A DNA stretch of 64,000 bases from Coniella vitis (taxonomy: Eukaryota; Ascomycota; Sordariomycetes; Diaporthales; Schizoparmaceae). The stretch spans positions 516,396-580,395 of the forward strand of contig WUJK01000015.1 in assembly GCA_011317545.1 (NCBI GenBank). The letters run 5' to 3'. This document shows, piece after piece, positions 24,878 to 39,299 of the stretch (the first letter of the stretch is position 1; every line of letters starts with the position of its first letter). A model generated the notes under the pieces. The model saw nothing but the letters and a program-made list of their open reading frames with translations. It was not told where the DNA came from and did not search any database. The position numbers and the translations under genes were made by a program.

Positions 24878-25387
24878 TATTATAACCCACGGTTATACAG
24901 GTCACAGGAACAGGCCAATACAACAAGGTATAGATATCGGAACTACAACGGACCGATAGGATCTCTTATATAAGGATAGATAGGATAATATAACCAGGGT
25001 TAGGGTTATATAGGATAAGAGTGGACTATAAGGACCGTACTGCAACTCTATCGACTTAGACCGCAAGGACCGTACTACGACTCCAGCGACTTAGACCGCA
25101 ATAGTCGACGAGCGACTTATCGGTTTAAAGGCACTATTTAGGGAATAGCAGGATATAAAAGAAGGATATAAGGACGATGGATTTCCTAACTATTAGATAC
25201 TTTTCCTTATAATCTTTAGTTATAAATATAAGTATTATTTTATATGATAAGGTAATCCCTTTTAATTACTTATAATACTTAATATTACTCGATAATGTAT
25301 AAAGGTTTAAAGGTAATACTTCCTTACCTACTAATATATAATTTATAAGTACTTCTAGAATTAGAGATTTAGGTAAGGATTATTATA
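24878..25387 (+). repeat. E2 left LTR (510-bp type)
   Basis: It begins TATTATAACCCACGG and ends GGATTATTATA directly before the TTTTTATAACTCTTATTTAGGACGG sequence that also follows the E1 left LTR. Its first and last parts resemble the E1 LTR, but the central 150 bases (two GGACCGTACT-GACTTAGACCGCAA units) are not found in any other LTR here. The outer part is little mutated; the inner part is RIP-mutated. Confidence 0.85.
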
Positions 25388-28300
25388 TTTTTATAACTCT
25401 TATTTAGGACGGTTTATATATATCTCTTAAGTAATATTAAGTATAATATTTAATTATAGCTTTAATAATTCTAGCCTCTTTAATAGTTAACTAAACTTAG
25501 AATACTAATTAATAGCTTTTAACTACTATTAATATACTTATTATATATATTATAGAACTTAAAGCTTAAGGAAATACCGGCGAAACTAATAATAAGCCCT
25601 TTAAAATAGAATAACTTAAGATTTATTACGGATAAGAAGATAATATTTAACCCTTTATTATAGCCCTTAAAGCCTACTTCTAATACTATTAATAGTAATT
25701 TCCTATTAAAGCTAAAAAGGTAGAATTCGTAGCTAATAAGCTTAAAGACGATATACTTATATAGTTTAAACCTATCTTACGGAACTTCCTAGAATTCGAT
25801 ATAAAAGAATCTAAAGAAGATAAGACTAACGAACTCTTTATATTATTCGAAACCTTCGCCTAAATACTTAAGGAAACCTTCGGAAACCTTAACGAAAAGT
25901 ATAATATAGAATATAAGATCTTCTAATTTAAGTAAATTAAGTTAATATTATATTATATAACGCTCTTTAGATAGATTATATTATATCTTTATTAGGATAA
26001 TAAACCCTTTATAATAGCTTATTATAACGGATTTAAAGAATTTATTAAAAATGAATTATATAAGATACCCCGATTAGAGATATTTATAGAATTCGTAATA
26101 ATAATAATAGCTATCGATAACCGTAATTACGAAAGGAATTAGGAATAATAAGGAAGGTAAAGATTTATTACTAATTTTATACCTAAGGCTAATACCGGAA
26201 AACGATATTAGTAATTACCTTAATACTTTATACCCCGGTAGAATAATTATTATTAGATAATAATTAACGATATAATATATTTAAGCCCTATAAAGCTTAA
26301 TATAGCTTAAAGGAAACTTATAAGTAAGGAAGACTTTAATTATAATAAGATAAGCTATTTTATATAGGAATACCGATAACCTAAAAAGCCTAGAGAATTT
26401 AAGAAAGTCCTAGAAGGATAATAAGCTAATATAATAATATATAAAACCCCGGACTCTATTTCTAGCTAAAACTAGCTTTTAAAGTAAGTATTAGATAACT
26501 CCGATTATAAACTCCTTAACTAGATATTCTATTATAAAGATAATTATATAATATACCTCTCGGTAAAATAAGGCTTCGGATAATTCCCCTAGAAACCTTA
26601 TAAGGAACGATAGATTATAATTACCTATAGAATACCCTTTCCTATAGATAACGGTTTATTCGAAAGACTAATAACGGAATAATAAGCCTAGCTTATTAAG
26701 GAATACCCCTATTAGCGTAATATAGAAGGGTATAGGCCGCCTTATAAAACGAATACTTTATAAAGTAATATTATTAAAATTATAGAATAATAGGAAACGT
26801 TTAATATTACTTAGGATACCGGTATTTAAACTATTAACGAAGAAACGAGCTTAGAATTAGAAAGCTCTACGGATAAAAATACCGATAAAGGAGATATATA
26901 TTACTTTATCTATAATATTACGCTTAGAAAATTATTTAGAATAATAACTTATTAAAATAAAACCCCTCTTATATAGGAAGATATATAAATTAACTACCTT
27001 TATAAAGAATATTATTAAATTATATAATTTACTTATATTATATATAACTATAGATAATATTTTAAGTATAAAGTAATTAATAAATAGTTCTTTATATATA
27101 AGATAAGGTATAATATTATCGTTTATAATAATAATAATAGCAATTATTATAAAGTACTTAGGATAAAGGGAAACTATATTAATATTAGCCTTATATATAA
27201 TATACCTTACGAATATATTACGCGATAAATACGATAATATTAATATATAATACCTTAGTATATACTTTATATATAAGAAAAAGCATTCGATTAGTATAAA
27301 ATATACGAATAGTAATAAAAAGAAAAACTCGTAAACCTTATATATATAGAACTTATATATTATAACTTCTATAAGTATATAGATTATATAGAATACCTAG
27401 CGGATAAAGCGTATACCTATTATAACCTTAAGGATAGTTAGCCCGGAGTATTAACTCCTTATACTAAAGAAGAAAACTAAGCGCGCTTATAGTAATAGAC
27501 TATAATATATATATAATACGGAATACGATAAGCTAAGAACCTAATATAAATAATAGCCTTCGAAGTATAATAAGAATAATAGAACCTAAAAGGTAAGGAT
27601 CGCTTATAAGGGATAATAAGCGATTAGGATTTATAATAAATTCCCTCTATATAATAGATAGCTTAATATACGAATATTTAAAAATTATAATATAAATTAA
27701 CGGTAAATATTATATAATACTCCTAGATAGCGGAGTATAAGGAAACTTTATATTCTTAAATATTATTAATAGAGAACGGATATTTTAGAAGAAGAAGATA
27801 GAACTTTATAAACTTAATACTATAAAAGGTATAAAAATCGCTTATAGCTAAGGTATTATTAATATAGAATCTAATTAATTATTAGTTATAATCTACGGAT
27901 ATATAATATTAATAAATTTCGATATTACGGATATTATATAATATAAACTAATTTTAGGTATATTATAATTAAAAAAGGAAAATCCTCGAATCGATTAGAT
28001 TAATAGCTATATTTTATAGGATAAAGCGAATACCTAAGGAATAATTATAATTAAAGATATAAGATCGGATTTAGTTATTAAGTAATATTTAAGTAATAAA
28101 AGCTTAAACGAATTTATTTATATTTTTAAATCGAGAAAAGCTATAATAATAGCTATTAAAGGATATAATAAACCTTAATAGCTTATAGAGAAGAATCTAA
28201 TAATAATTAATACCTAGATAAATAAGGGATATAATAGATTAGGATATAATATAACAAGATTCTATAGATAATAGGATATATTATTATAATAATTTTAGGA

Positions 28301-30234
28301 AGGAACTAAGTATATATAACGATATCTCCTTATAATAGCGATTATATAAAATAAAGATATATTTAGAGATTTCTTCGGTATATTAGAAGAATATCGGAAG
28401 TTTATAAAACTATTTTAAGGAAAATTCGATAATAGCCTACTAAAATATAGCCTATATAACTATAAGATCCTATTTAAAGAAGGAGAATAATTAAAGTTCT
28501 TTCCTATCTATAGATTAGATAAGGATAAACTTAAAGTATTTAGAGAGTATATCGACGAAAATCTTAAGAAAGGCTATATTAAACCTTTATATTTACTAAT
28601 AGGATACTTAATCCTATTTATACTAAAGAAGAACGGTAAACTATAAATATATATTAACTATCGATAGCTTAACGATATTATAATTAAAAACTAATACCCC
28701 CTACCTTTTTTTAAAAAACTTAGAGATAGATTTAGAGGAGCTTAATAGTTTATAGCCCTCGATCTTAAAGAAGGATATATATATATCCGTATTAAATTAG
28801 GAGAAGAATAGAAAATAGCGTTTAGAATACGCTACGGATACTTCGAATATCTTATTATATTATTCGGACTTACTAACGCCTTTATATTATTCTAAGAAAT
28901 AATAAGCTTTATCTTATACGAATACCTCGATTATTTTATAATCGCTTATCTAAATAATATCCTTATTTACTTAAAGATATTCGAGGAATATAAAAAGTAT
29001 ATTATAATAATTCTATAAATTCTCTAAGATAATAAGATTTTAATAGAATTTATTAAATATAATTAAAATACCTAAGAAGTTAATTATCTTAAATATATTA
29101 TTATATTAAGATATATATAAATATAGAAAGATAAAATATAAGTAATTAGAGACTAGCTTATACCTTAGAATATTAAGGATATTAAAGCCTTCTTAAGTTA
29201 TATTAACTTCTACTAATAATTTATTAAAAACTATAATAATATTATAATATTACTTATAGAACTTATAAAAAAGGATATTACCTTTAATTAAAATAAATAT
29301 ATATAAAAAGCTTTTAATATAATTAAGAATATAATTATATTAGAATTAATCCTAATCGAAGTAGATTAAGATAAAGTTTTCGAGATCGAGATAAATATAT
29401 TAGATTATATACTCGGTAAATATCTCGGGTAATAAGATAATAAAGGATAACTATAAATAATTAATAACTTTAGTAAAAAGCTAAACGGATTAGAACTTAA
29501 TTATAAAACGCCCGATTAAGTACTTATAATAATAATAAAAGCTTTTAAGGAATAATAATACTATTTTATTAGCGTAAAATAGCAAATTCTTATATATATA
29601 GATTATAAGAACCTTTAGGTATTTACCTCGATAAAGCAGCTTAATAAACGATAAGTTAGATAATACGAATTTCTTTTAAAATTCGACTTTAAGATTATCT
29701 ATTATAAAAGTAAAGAAAATAAACGAGTAAACGCTCTTAGGAGATAATTAGACTATAAAGATAATAATAGTAAAGACTAAGATATTATAATAATCTTCGA
29801 GTAAGACTCGGAAGGAAACCTTTCTATATTAGTAGTAATACGAGAACTTAACGTAATACTTAGAATCGTAAAAGAAATATACGACTTTAGTAGTATATTA
29901 AAAGACGATAAAAATAGCTATATTAGGATAGTATACGAAGTATTAGTATATAGATATTAAAGAATTAAAGCTACTTATAAAAGAATTAAACAATACTAAA
30001 ATCCTCTTAAGCTTAGATAGCTAGTAGAAGAAGTAAGTAACGAATATAATATATATAAGAAGAATAAGGTAGACCGATATAAGCCTTACGGATTACTAAA
30101 ACCCCTATAAATACCTACGGTATTATAGTAATTAACTAGCTTAGACTTTATCGTTAAGCTACTAATCTTACGAGAACCCTTAACTAAGGCTTTATATAAT
30201 AGTATCTTAGTATTAGTTTATAGACTAATAAAGT
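25388..30234 (+). pseudogene. E2 gag-pol relic, 5' part
   Basis: Strongly similar to E1 but more heavily RIP-mutated. Gag lies at about 25800-26410, including a zinc knuckle in which the cysteines appear as Tyr. The protease region is near 27720 and RT is at about 28640-29010. The catalytic YLDD reads YLNN (28947-28958), through G-to-A on both Asp codons. RNase H follows. From about 29,800 the sequence leaves the E1 pattern and follows a different integrase variant. The integrase is interrupted at 30,235 by a nested LTR element and resumes at 34,405. Confidence 0.85.
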
Positions 30235-30525
30235 TATCAGGAGGTAGGTTGTTGCAAGGTGATAATATATAATATAGACGACGAGTTCTTAGCGTAAAAG
30301 CAGCTATATCGTATAGAAGACGCTATAATAGTAGTATTCGTTAATAGAAACTAAACCTAAAGAGAAATCCCCTCTCTATTTACTGGTTTCCGAAGCTTCC
30401 GACGACTCTTTATATCTTTAAGATTCTATAGCTGCCTGCCGAGAGCTACCGGTAGGCCCTTATTCTAAGCCGTAGGGACTACGTTACCGCTGCGCTTTCC
30501 TAGCGTTTAGGGTAGGGTTCTAATA
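30235..30525 (-). repeat. Nested element, LTR at the low-coordinate end
   Basis: 291 bp. Compared with its partner it is more C-to-T/G-to-A mutated towards the interior, but keeps GTTGTTGCAAGG at its outer edge, where the partner reads ATTATAAGG. Confidence 0.9.
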
Positions 30526-33500
30526 ATACTCCTCCCTTTATATAACTTCGTCCTCGAAGTTATTAAATATCGACTTACTAATAGGTTATTACTAATAGGT
30601 AACTAGCTAGGCTTTTCCTACGTATAACCTGCGTTATCGTAAACCTTCCTATTAATCGATATTCCTAGGTAATTCTTATTTATTTAATAATCGTTCTTAA
30701 AATAGCCATAGCCTATAAACTTCCTTTTATCTTAGGATACTTATTCGCTATATTATCTTTACGTTTAACTAAAATATATCTTTTATAGTCTTTATTCTTA
30801 AAATAACTTTAATCTATAAACTTTCTTTTCTTATAGGATGCTTCTTTACTACGTTATATCTACGTTATCTCTATATTTAAGTATTATACGCTTATATATC
30901 TTTTAATCCTCTCTAGTATATCTAAAACCTATTATTCTTTTTTTTAAAAACTTATAAAGCTTAAAGAACCTCTAAATAGCTTATATTATACCTATTACTA
31001 TATCTATTATATAAAATAATAAGTTCGTAGCTCTATTATAGCGTTCCTTATACTTCTATTATACTTTTATTATATTTCCTATCTTTATTCTATAATAATA
31101 GCTAATAATAGAATAATAGTAAATAATTATAGCTATATCTAGTAATTGAATAAGTATACGGGCTACTTAGCAGTTAGTAATAGCTTTAGACTTATAGCTA
31201 TAAAAGCCCCTCTTTTTATACCCTCTTTCTTCTTTAACTTTTATTCCTTTAAGTAACTATTTAGTTTAAGTTTTATAAGTTATATCTTTAATACTAAGTA
31301 TATAGCTTCTTCGTATACCTTTCGTAGTATTTTCCCTTAGGCAGGCTAGACTACTTTTATTAATTCGCTATATTTTCGCCGGGCTAACGCTACTTTATAG
31401 TTTTAAATAGCCGAACTATAATAATAATAATTATTATAACTAGTAAGCGCCCCGCTCCTAATAATAACTAAGGGTAAGTAGTTCGCGATTCTTTCTCTAT
31501 ATATTATCTACGTTAACGCTATATCTTAATAGTCCTAGTAAATATACTTATACCGCTAATATTACCGCCTCGGGTACCGCTATAGCCTCTTCCTCGAATT
31601 AAAGCGGCGTTACCGCTATAAATACGCCCGCTAATACGCCTACTAGTATACCTACGAATAGCCCTACTCTTAATACCTCTACTACTCCTCCCGCTATATA
31701 TAACGCCCCCGCTATAGCTTCGGCGAGTATACGTAATACGCGCAATTAGTATATTCGGTACCTATATCGTCGAATAAAAGATAGTTATTATAACTATAAA
31801 TACTATAACGTTACTAGTATATAAACTTACGTTATTCTTATATTTTCGTTACTAACTTTATACTCTTAGGTAAAGGATTAAAATATTTATATTATAATAC
31901 CGGTAAATATACTTATAATCGTATAAGTTATTTTCCTTTTTAATATATTTATATTACGTTTTCTATACTAATTCCTTGCTATAGCTTCCCTTTAATACTA
32001 TTACTATCCTTAAAGAATAATTTCCCTTTTCCTAGGACTAGTTATAATATACTAATAGGTATATTCCTTTAAATTATATTAATTTATTTACTAAGGCTAA
32101 GGGAGCCGGTCGGGATAGCGTTAACGCTACGGTTATACTACTCGTTAGCAGCGGTTAAGGTAATAAATAGTTAGCTTTATTTCGAGATTTAGTTAGCTTA
32201 GTATACCGTAGTATAATCGCTGCTAAACGTATTACTAATCGCCTAGACCCTCCTAAAGGCGGCGATAATAGTACGAACCTATAGGGTAAAAGTAGCGGTA
32301 ATAATACTACTAGCGGAGATAATAATAGTAATACTATTAGTAGAGATAATAGTAGAAATACTGGAAATACTAGAACTAATAATAATTAATAACTCCTTAC
32401 GAAATAGTAGCGAGTTCGCTGCTAACTTATAGTTTAGCGTTAAGGACTTTATCGTAAATAGTTTAATTTTAGCATTTTTATAAATAGATTTATAAAATAT
32501 CGTATATTACCGTATATTTAATATATCCTGCTTTTAATATATATTTAAGCTATAACTTCGTAGTAATCTAGTATAATATATTATTTAAATTTATATTAAA
32601 TTATTATTTAATAATTAATTATAATAATTATAACTTATAATAATAATAACTAAATAGTAATACTAATATTAATTTAAACTTAAAGTATAAACTAGACTTT
32701 CGCTACGATATCGTATAATATTTAAACTTTTACATACTATAGTTTTAAAGACTATATAATCTATATAAAGGGTACGTTCCCGTAGCGTACTTACTGCTAA
32801 TATATACCTATTCTTAATTTAATTTAATTTATAAAAAGATAGATTAACTTTAACTATCTTAAAAACTACTTTATTAGCGTAAAAGCTATATCTTCGTAGG
32901 GTACCCGCTATATTTATAGTTATTTATAATAAATTAACAAACTAATTAACTGAAACGCTGAAAATCTTAATTTAAATAATTTACGCTATATATACTAGTA
33001 TAAATTTCGATTCCTTACTTAAGGCTTTAACCTCCGAGTTTCTATAATAGACTTAGCGGTCCCGTTATATCTCCGCTGCGTTTACTTAGTATAGAAACTA
33101 CGCTAGTATAAGAAGACCGGACTCGCGATTCTATTCTTCTAGCAAGTTCTCCTTATATAAATAGCGTAAAAGCGCTCTATCCTATATACTTTACCGTAGC
33201 TTCTAAGTATTACGGTGCTTATACGGGATAAAAATAGATCTAAATCTTAAGTATACTACTACCTTCGGCTTAGAGGGATAATAGCGCTAGTACTGCTTTT
33301 TCTATACTCTAAGACTATATAAAAGCAGGTTATTTATAAGCATCTAATTATTAAAATCTTTTAAGGAGCTTGCTAAATAGTAGTAGCTTACTAATTTATC
33401 TTACTTACAAACTATACTATCGCTACGAAGCCGTATACTTTACGTAACGATATTATTATATACTATCTTAATTCTTATTCTTCTTAAAATATAAACGGTT

Positions 33501-34109
33501 ATAAATCTTACGAAAGACCTGCTCTTAACTTACGATTATATAGGGTATCCCAACTCTTTTTAATAGTATATATCTCTTAATTTTATCGATTTAATTAATA
33601 TTTAAACTTTCTTAATTTAAACGATAAGTATACCTTTAAACTATATTTGCATAGGGTATATCGTTTCTTATAATACGTAAATGCTCTTAACTCGGGCGCT
33701 AAGCTTACTTTTATCTTACGTTTAACCTGCGTTTTTATATAGTATTATATTATTTTCGATATGTAAACTTAGACGTTAATATTCCTTTAAACGTACTATG
33801 TCGTAGGGTATTATAATTCTTTCTTAATATATTAAATGCTTATTATCTTATATTTAATAAAGGTTGATTATATATCTTATATAACGAGGCGTATTCGAAA
33901 AACTAGCTCTTAAGTTATATAAAAGCAGCGTAAATACTATATAAGTTAATAAGACTAAATGACTTTTAATATATAGTAATGCTTAAGAGTTAATATAATA
34001 AATATAGTAGTAAAGACTAAGTGCGAATCCATTACGATAACGCTAAGAATTAAAGTAATAACGTTATATATTGCCTTTACCGGCTCGTACTCCATTTTAA
34101 GGTTTAGAA

Positions 34110-34399
34110 TATTAGGAGGTAGGTTATTATAAGGTGATAAAGTATAATATAGACGACGAGTTCTTAGCGTAAAAGCAGCTATATCGTATAGAAGACGCTA
34201 TAATAGTAGTATTCGTTAATAGAAACTGAACCTAAAGAGAAATCCCCTCTCTATTCACTAGTTTCCGAAGCTTCCGACGACTCTTTATATCTTTAAGATT
34301 CTATGGCTGCCTGCCGAGAGCTGCCGGCAGGCCCTTATTCCAAGCCGTAGGGACTGTGTTACCGCTGCGCTTTCCTGGCGTTCAGGGAGGGTTCTGATA
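34110..34399 (-). repeat. Nested element, LTR at the high-coordinate end
   Basis: 290 bp. Its outer half keeps unmutated motifs (GCTGCCGGCAGGCC, CCTGGCGTTCAGG) that are changed in the other LTR. It differs from it by one base in length. Confidence 0.9.
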
Positions 34400-34404
34400 A
34401 AAGT

Positions 34405-35340
34405 ATACTTACTTCCTACCTTACTTAGAAAGTAGCGATATAACAGACCTCGCCTATATATTTATTAGGAATATTATTATATAATATAAAACCCCCTAGG
34501 AACTTATCTTAGATAGAGGAAGTATATTTATATTATACTTTTAAACCTCTCTACTTAAATACCTCGGAACGAAATAAAAGCTATTAATAGCTTACTATCC
34601 TTAATTAAACGGATAAATAGAAAGAATTAACCAAATCCTCGAATAATATCTTAGGTATTATATTAATTATTAATAGGATAATTAGGTTAAACTCCCACCT
34701 ATAATATAGTTCGCTTATAATAGCGCGATTATATCTATAATATAAGTATTATTATTCGAAGTATTCTACGGAAGATAGCCTATAGCTTACCTCGAAGAAA
34801 TCCTAAGCGGAATAACGCTAGTAGTATAAGATATAACTCGGAAAATTGAGGAACTTTAATCGAAACTTAGAAAGATACTCGAAATAGTATTAGGAAAGAT
34901 AAAAGAATATACTAATTAGAAAAGAATTAAGGAACTAATTCTATAGAAGGGAGATAAAGTCTACTTATATCGTATAAATATTAAAACTAAGCGACCTTTT
35001 AATAAACTCGATTATAAAAAACTCGGACCCTTCGAAATTAAGAATAAAATCTCGGACCTTAATTATAAACTTAAGCTACCCCTAAATATAAAGATATACC
35101 TAGTTTTTTATATTTTACTTCTCGAACTAGTACCTAAAGATATACCTATCGAAAAATCACTCGAACTCGAAGAATAGCAAGAACTAGAATATAAAGTCGA
35201 AGTAATCTTCGATAAAAATTAAGGATAATACCTAGTTAAATAGAAAGGCTACCCTAATAGCGAAAATATATAGGAACTAAAAAGAAACCTAAGGAAGAGT
35301 AAAGAACTTATTAATATATAAGAAAAGGCCTACCCCTCGA
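34405..35340 (+). pseudogene. E2 pol relic, integrase C-terminal part and chromodomain
   Basis: Continuation of the split integrase: LLKYLGTK, LNG-IERINQILE-YL and FAYNSA. The C-terminal module (KGDKVYLYR) follows, then a chromodomain at about 35225-35300 (YLVK-KGYPNSENI-EPKRNLRKS) with Trp codons turned into stops. It belongs to the same superfamily as E1 but a clearly diverged variant. Confidence 0.85.
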
Positions 35341-35449
35341 TAAACTCTAGGAACGAAAAAAACATATTTTATAGATTACCGAAACGTTATATAGTAAACT
35401 TACGTACTACCTATATTAAACCCTACGGTATACTAATCTATAATTCCGA

Positions 35450-35990
35450 AAATACCTAGAGACTAAGCCTCTAGGACTATAGCGTCCTCCGTAGCCTAAC
35501 GAACCTCTTCCTCCTTATAAGCAGCCTCCTCTTGCTCTAACTACTTAGCTCGCTCTTTCTTATCTAACTCGTCTAGAGATTTAAGACCCGTAGCTACTAT
35601 CTTCTTACTACGCTTATAAAGCGAACGCTTTTACTAACGTAACCGTATTAAACGATTAGTAGCCTCGGTTAACTTCTATTAAAGCTTAAGAAAAGCCTCT
35701 TTAGCCTCTATTTCCTTACCTTCTAAGCAATCTATCTCGGCGGTAATACGCGTTACTATATTAGAATTAGTAAAGAAGAATACTAGGAAAAGGATTACGA
35801 TTAAGAATCTATAAGAAGATAGCAGAACTCCGGAATTATTATAAGAATAACCCCGTCGAATATAGTTAAAATAGCGCTTCGAACTCTTTATTATCTAGTA
35901 CTTAAGGCTACGTTAAGAATAAAAAGAGTAAGGTATTATAAGATAACCTAAGCGGTCGATAGTATCGGCTAAGCGAGAACGATTAATTAA
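35450..35990 (-). pseudogene. E2 antisense ORF relic
   Basis: The minus-strand frame carries a coiled-coil block (RLIRLR, KRSLYKRSKKIVATGLKSLDE) that is recognisably related to the E1 antisense frame (RLERLR, RKSLVKRSTKLVNTGLESLN). Upstream it shares the IPYSFYS...RRGYSYNN pattern. It lies in the same place, between chromodomain and 3' LTR. Function unknown. Confidence 0.6.
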
Positions 35991-36106
35991 AGAATTTAAC
36001 GATATAACGAATTAAGAAGGTATAATCCGAAGTAAGAATATTAGGTAGAACTATTTACGGAAATACTATAGGTCTTTAGGGATAAAGACCGATAAAAGGG
36101 AGATAA

Positions 36107-36568
36107 TATTATAACCTACGGTTATATAGGTTATAGGAATAAGCTAATATAATAAGCGCCTAACGGACGGAATTATAACGGACCGTTAGGATCTCTTATA
36201 TAACTAAGTTATATAGGATAATATAATTAGGGTTAGGGTTAATTACTAAGATTATAATAATTATAATAATCGGATTATAGGCTTAAGAGTAATCTAGCAG
36301 AATAACGGAAGGATATAAGGATAGTAGATTTCCTAGCTATTAGATAGTTTCTTTATAGTCTTTAGTTATAAATCTAAGTATTAATCTATACCTCTAGTCT
36401 AGAACTAGTCTTATTAATAAGGTAATCCCTCTTAATTACTTAGTATATAGAAACTATACTCGATATTATTTAGTAAATATTAGGACTTAAAGGTAATACT
36501 TCCTTATCCTACTAATATATAACTTATAGGTACTTCTAGAATCAGGGATTTAAGCAAGGATTATTATA
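36107..36568 (+). repeat. 462-bp LTR (type B), 3' end of the element ending here
   Basis: It follows a purine tract (AAAAGGGAGATAA) and is followed at 36569-36573 by TCGAA and the middle of another gypsy pol. AGGGTTAGGGTT lies at about 36228-36240. It matches, in the opposite orientation, the 462-bp LTR at 51843-52304. Confidence 0.88.
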
Positions 36569-38400
36569 TCGAAGCAGATTAAGATAAAGTTTTTAAGATC
36601 GAGATAAATATATTAGACTATATACTCGGTAGATAACTCGGATAATAAGATAATAAAGGATAATTATAGATAATTAGTAACTTTAATAAGAAACTAAACG
36701 GACTAGAACTTAACTATAGAACGCCCGATTAAGAACTTATAATAATAGTAGAAGCCTTTAGGGAATAGCGATATTACCTTATCGGCGTAAAATAATAAAT
36801 TCTTATATATATAGATTATAAGAACCTTTAGATATTTACTTCGATAAAGTAGCTTAATAAATAGTAAGTTAGATAGTACGAGTTCTTATTAGAATTCGAT
36901 TTTAAAATTATCTATTATAAAGGTAAAGAAAATAAATAAATAAACGCTCTTAGTAGACGATTAAATTATAAGGATAATAATAATAAAGATTAAGATATTA
37001 TAATAATCTTTAAGGAAGATTCGGAAGGAAACCTTATTATATTATCTATTACTAAGGAACTTAATATAGTACTATATATCGAAGGAGAAATACCTAACTT
37101 CGATAATATAATAATATCGGAATAAAATAACTATATCCGAAGTATCTATAATATACTAATATATAAATACTAAAGAATTAGAGTAACTTATAAAAGGATC
37201 TAATACTATTAGAATCTACTAAACCTTAAGAAACGAGTTACGGATATTATTAATAACTACGATATATATAAACGGAATAAGATAGAACGGTATAAATCTT
37301 ATAAACTATTATAACCCCTATTAATACCTATAACTATTTAATTATCTATTAATCTAAACTTTATTATTAAGCTACCTCTCTTATAAGAACCCTTAACTTA
37401 GGTATAATATAATAGTATCTTAATAATAGTTTATAGATTAAGTAAGTATATATACTTTATACTTTATAAAAAAAGTAGTATTATAGAAGAACTTATATAT
37501 ACCTTCCTCCGTATTATTATCGCTAACTACGGAATACCTTAGGAAATTATATTAGATAGAGATAGAAAATTCGTATCGAAATTCTAGATCTTACTTATTA
37601 AATACCTCGGAATAATATAACGTATATCTATAATATTTTATCTTTAGATAAACGGATAAACCGAATATACTAACTAGATTATAAAGTAGTATTTATAATA
37701 CTATATTAACTATAAATAGGATAATTAGGTCGAACTCCTACTTATAGTATAATTCGCTTATAATAGTATAAATATAATAAGTATAGGAAAATTACTATTC
37801 TTCCTACTTTATAGATATAACCCTATAATATACTACGAAATATTATTAAGCGGAAATATAGAAACGGTAGATTAATACGTTAAAAGAATTAAGTAATTAT
37901 ATAAAGATACTCGATATATACTTTAGGATATTAAAGAATAAATAACGAAATATACTAATTAGAAAAGGATTTAGGAACTAATCCTATAAAAGGGAGATAA
38001 AATCTACCTTAACCGTAAAAATATTAAAACTATTAAACCTAGCGATAAACTCGATTATAAGAAACTCGGACCCTATAAAGTTATATAATAAATTTCCCTA
38101 GTTAATTATAAACTCGAGATTCTATATATATATTTATACCTAATCTTCTATATCTTACTCCTAGAACTAGTATTAGTAGATATAGAACTCTTATATAATA
38201 TAGATATTATCGAATTAGAATAAGTATAATATAAAGTTAAATAAATTCTCGATTTATATAAATACGGACGCGGAAAATCATACCTTATTAAATAGAAAAA
38301 CTACGATAATTTAGAAAATACTTAGGAATTATTAAAGAATATTTACTTAAACCTTATTAAAGAATACGAAAATATAAAGTAAGCGGTACCTATTTAACGA
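36569..38400 (+). pseudogene. E3 pol relic, 3' half (RNase H, integrase, chromodomain)
   Basis: It begins abruptly inside RNase H at the point where E1 reads CTAATCCTAATCGAAGTAGACTAAG. It then continues through integrase (about 37230-38080) to a chromodomain at about 38270-38390. Heavily RIP-mutated. The missing preceding part is found on the minus strand at 52305-54325, which together with the shared TCGAA indicates one interrupted copy. Confidence 0.85.
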
Positions 38401-38689
38401 AAATATATTCCTACCGATAAATAACTTAACGAATTATTTAATAAGTATAAGATTCTAAGAATCGATAGAAGAATCTTTTTTATATAATAGTATAGATATA
38501 AGAAAAAAGGGAAATTCTAAGGATATAAATATAATTAATTCCTCGAAGAATTCTATTAATATAGGAATATAAATATTTAAGAATTATAAACTATTAAGCC
38601 TACTACTTAAAGCGCTAGTAAAATTCCTTATACTACCTTTAATATTAATACCGAAATCTATAACCGATTAATTAACCCTATTAAATTCC

Positions 38690-39185
38690 CGTAGTAACGA
38701 ATTAGGAATTAACTTAAGTAAAGGACCTATAGGTATTAAAACTATAGCTTTACGCTTAGCTTCTTTACGCTTAATATAATCTAATTCCTCTACGGAATCT
38801 AACCTATAACGGATTGCTTATATTATCCTCTTATACTATATTTTCTTTTAATAACGGACCCGATTAATTTTCGTATTTAATACCCGATAAGCCTTCTTTA
38901 GCTCTTTTATCTTATCCTTTAGCTTTTAATAATAATAAGAAATAGAACGAATATCAGAAGGTAAAGGACTAAGTATATTATAACGAGCTATCCCTAGGCG
39001 TATATACTTAGCGTAACGATTAGAATAATCCCTAAATATCTAATAAGACTTTAGGCTATACTCCTTATAATTAGAATAAGAAGGTATTTCTATATAATAT
39101 TCTAGAATAGATTATAGAAGAAGGTTACGCTTAAGAGTTCTAGAGCTAATAACCGAAGAAGATTTTCGAGAATAACTTTTATTAA
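38690..39185 (-). pseudogene. E3 antisense ORF relic
   Basis: The minus-strand frame has few stops. It includes RKSSSVISSRTLKRN, then LKDKIKELKKAYRVLNTKI, a Lys/Glu-rich coiled coil, and LDSVEELDYIKRKEAKRK. Position and character match the E1 and E2 antisense frames, though the sequence is more diverged. Function unknown. Confidence 0.55.
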
Positions 39186-39299
39186 TTCTTAACGATATAA
39201 CGAATTAGGAAAGTATAATTCGAAGTAAGAATATTAGGTAGGATTATTTACGAAAATAACTATAATCTTTAGGGATAAAGACTAATAGAAGGGAGATAA

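Larger units (their letters stand above)
30235..34399 (-). mobile_element. Nested 4.2-kb LTR retrotransposon
   Basis: It is bounded by LTRs 30235-30525 (291 bp) and 34110-34399 (290 bp), with terminal TATCAG...CTGATA and a 5-bp target duplication AAAGT (30230-30234 and 34400-34404). It splits the E2 integrase. Just inside the left LTR, the minus strand shows a purine tract (AAAGGGAGGAGTAT) like the one before the E1 3' LTR, so I place it on the minus strand. The 3.6-kb interior is RIP-mutated, and I could not identify RT or integrase in it. It has Ser/Asn/Gly- and Thr/Pro/Ala-rich stretches (31540-32400). A short or non-autonomous element is likely. Confidence 0.8.
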
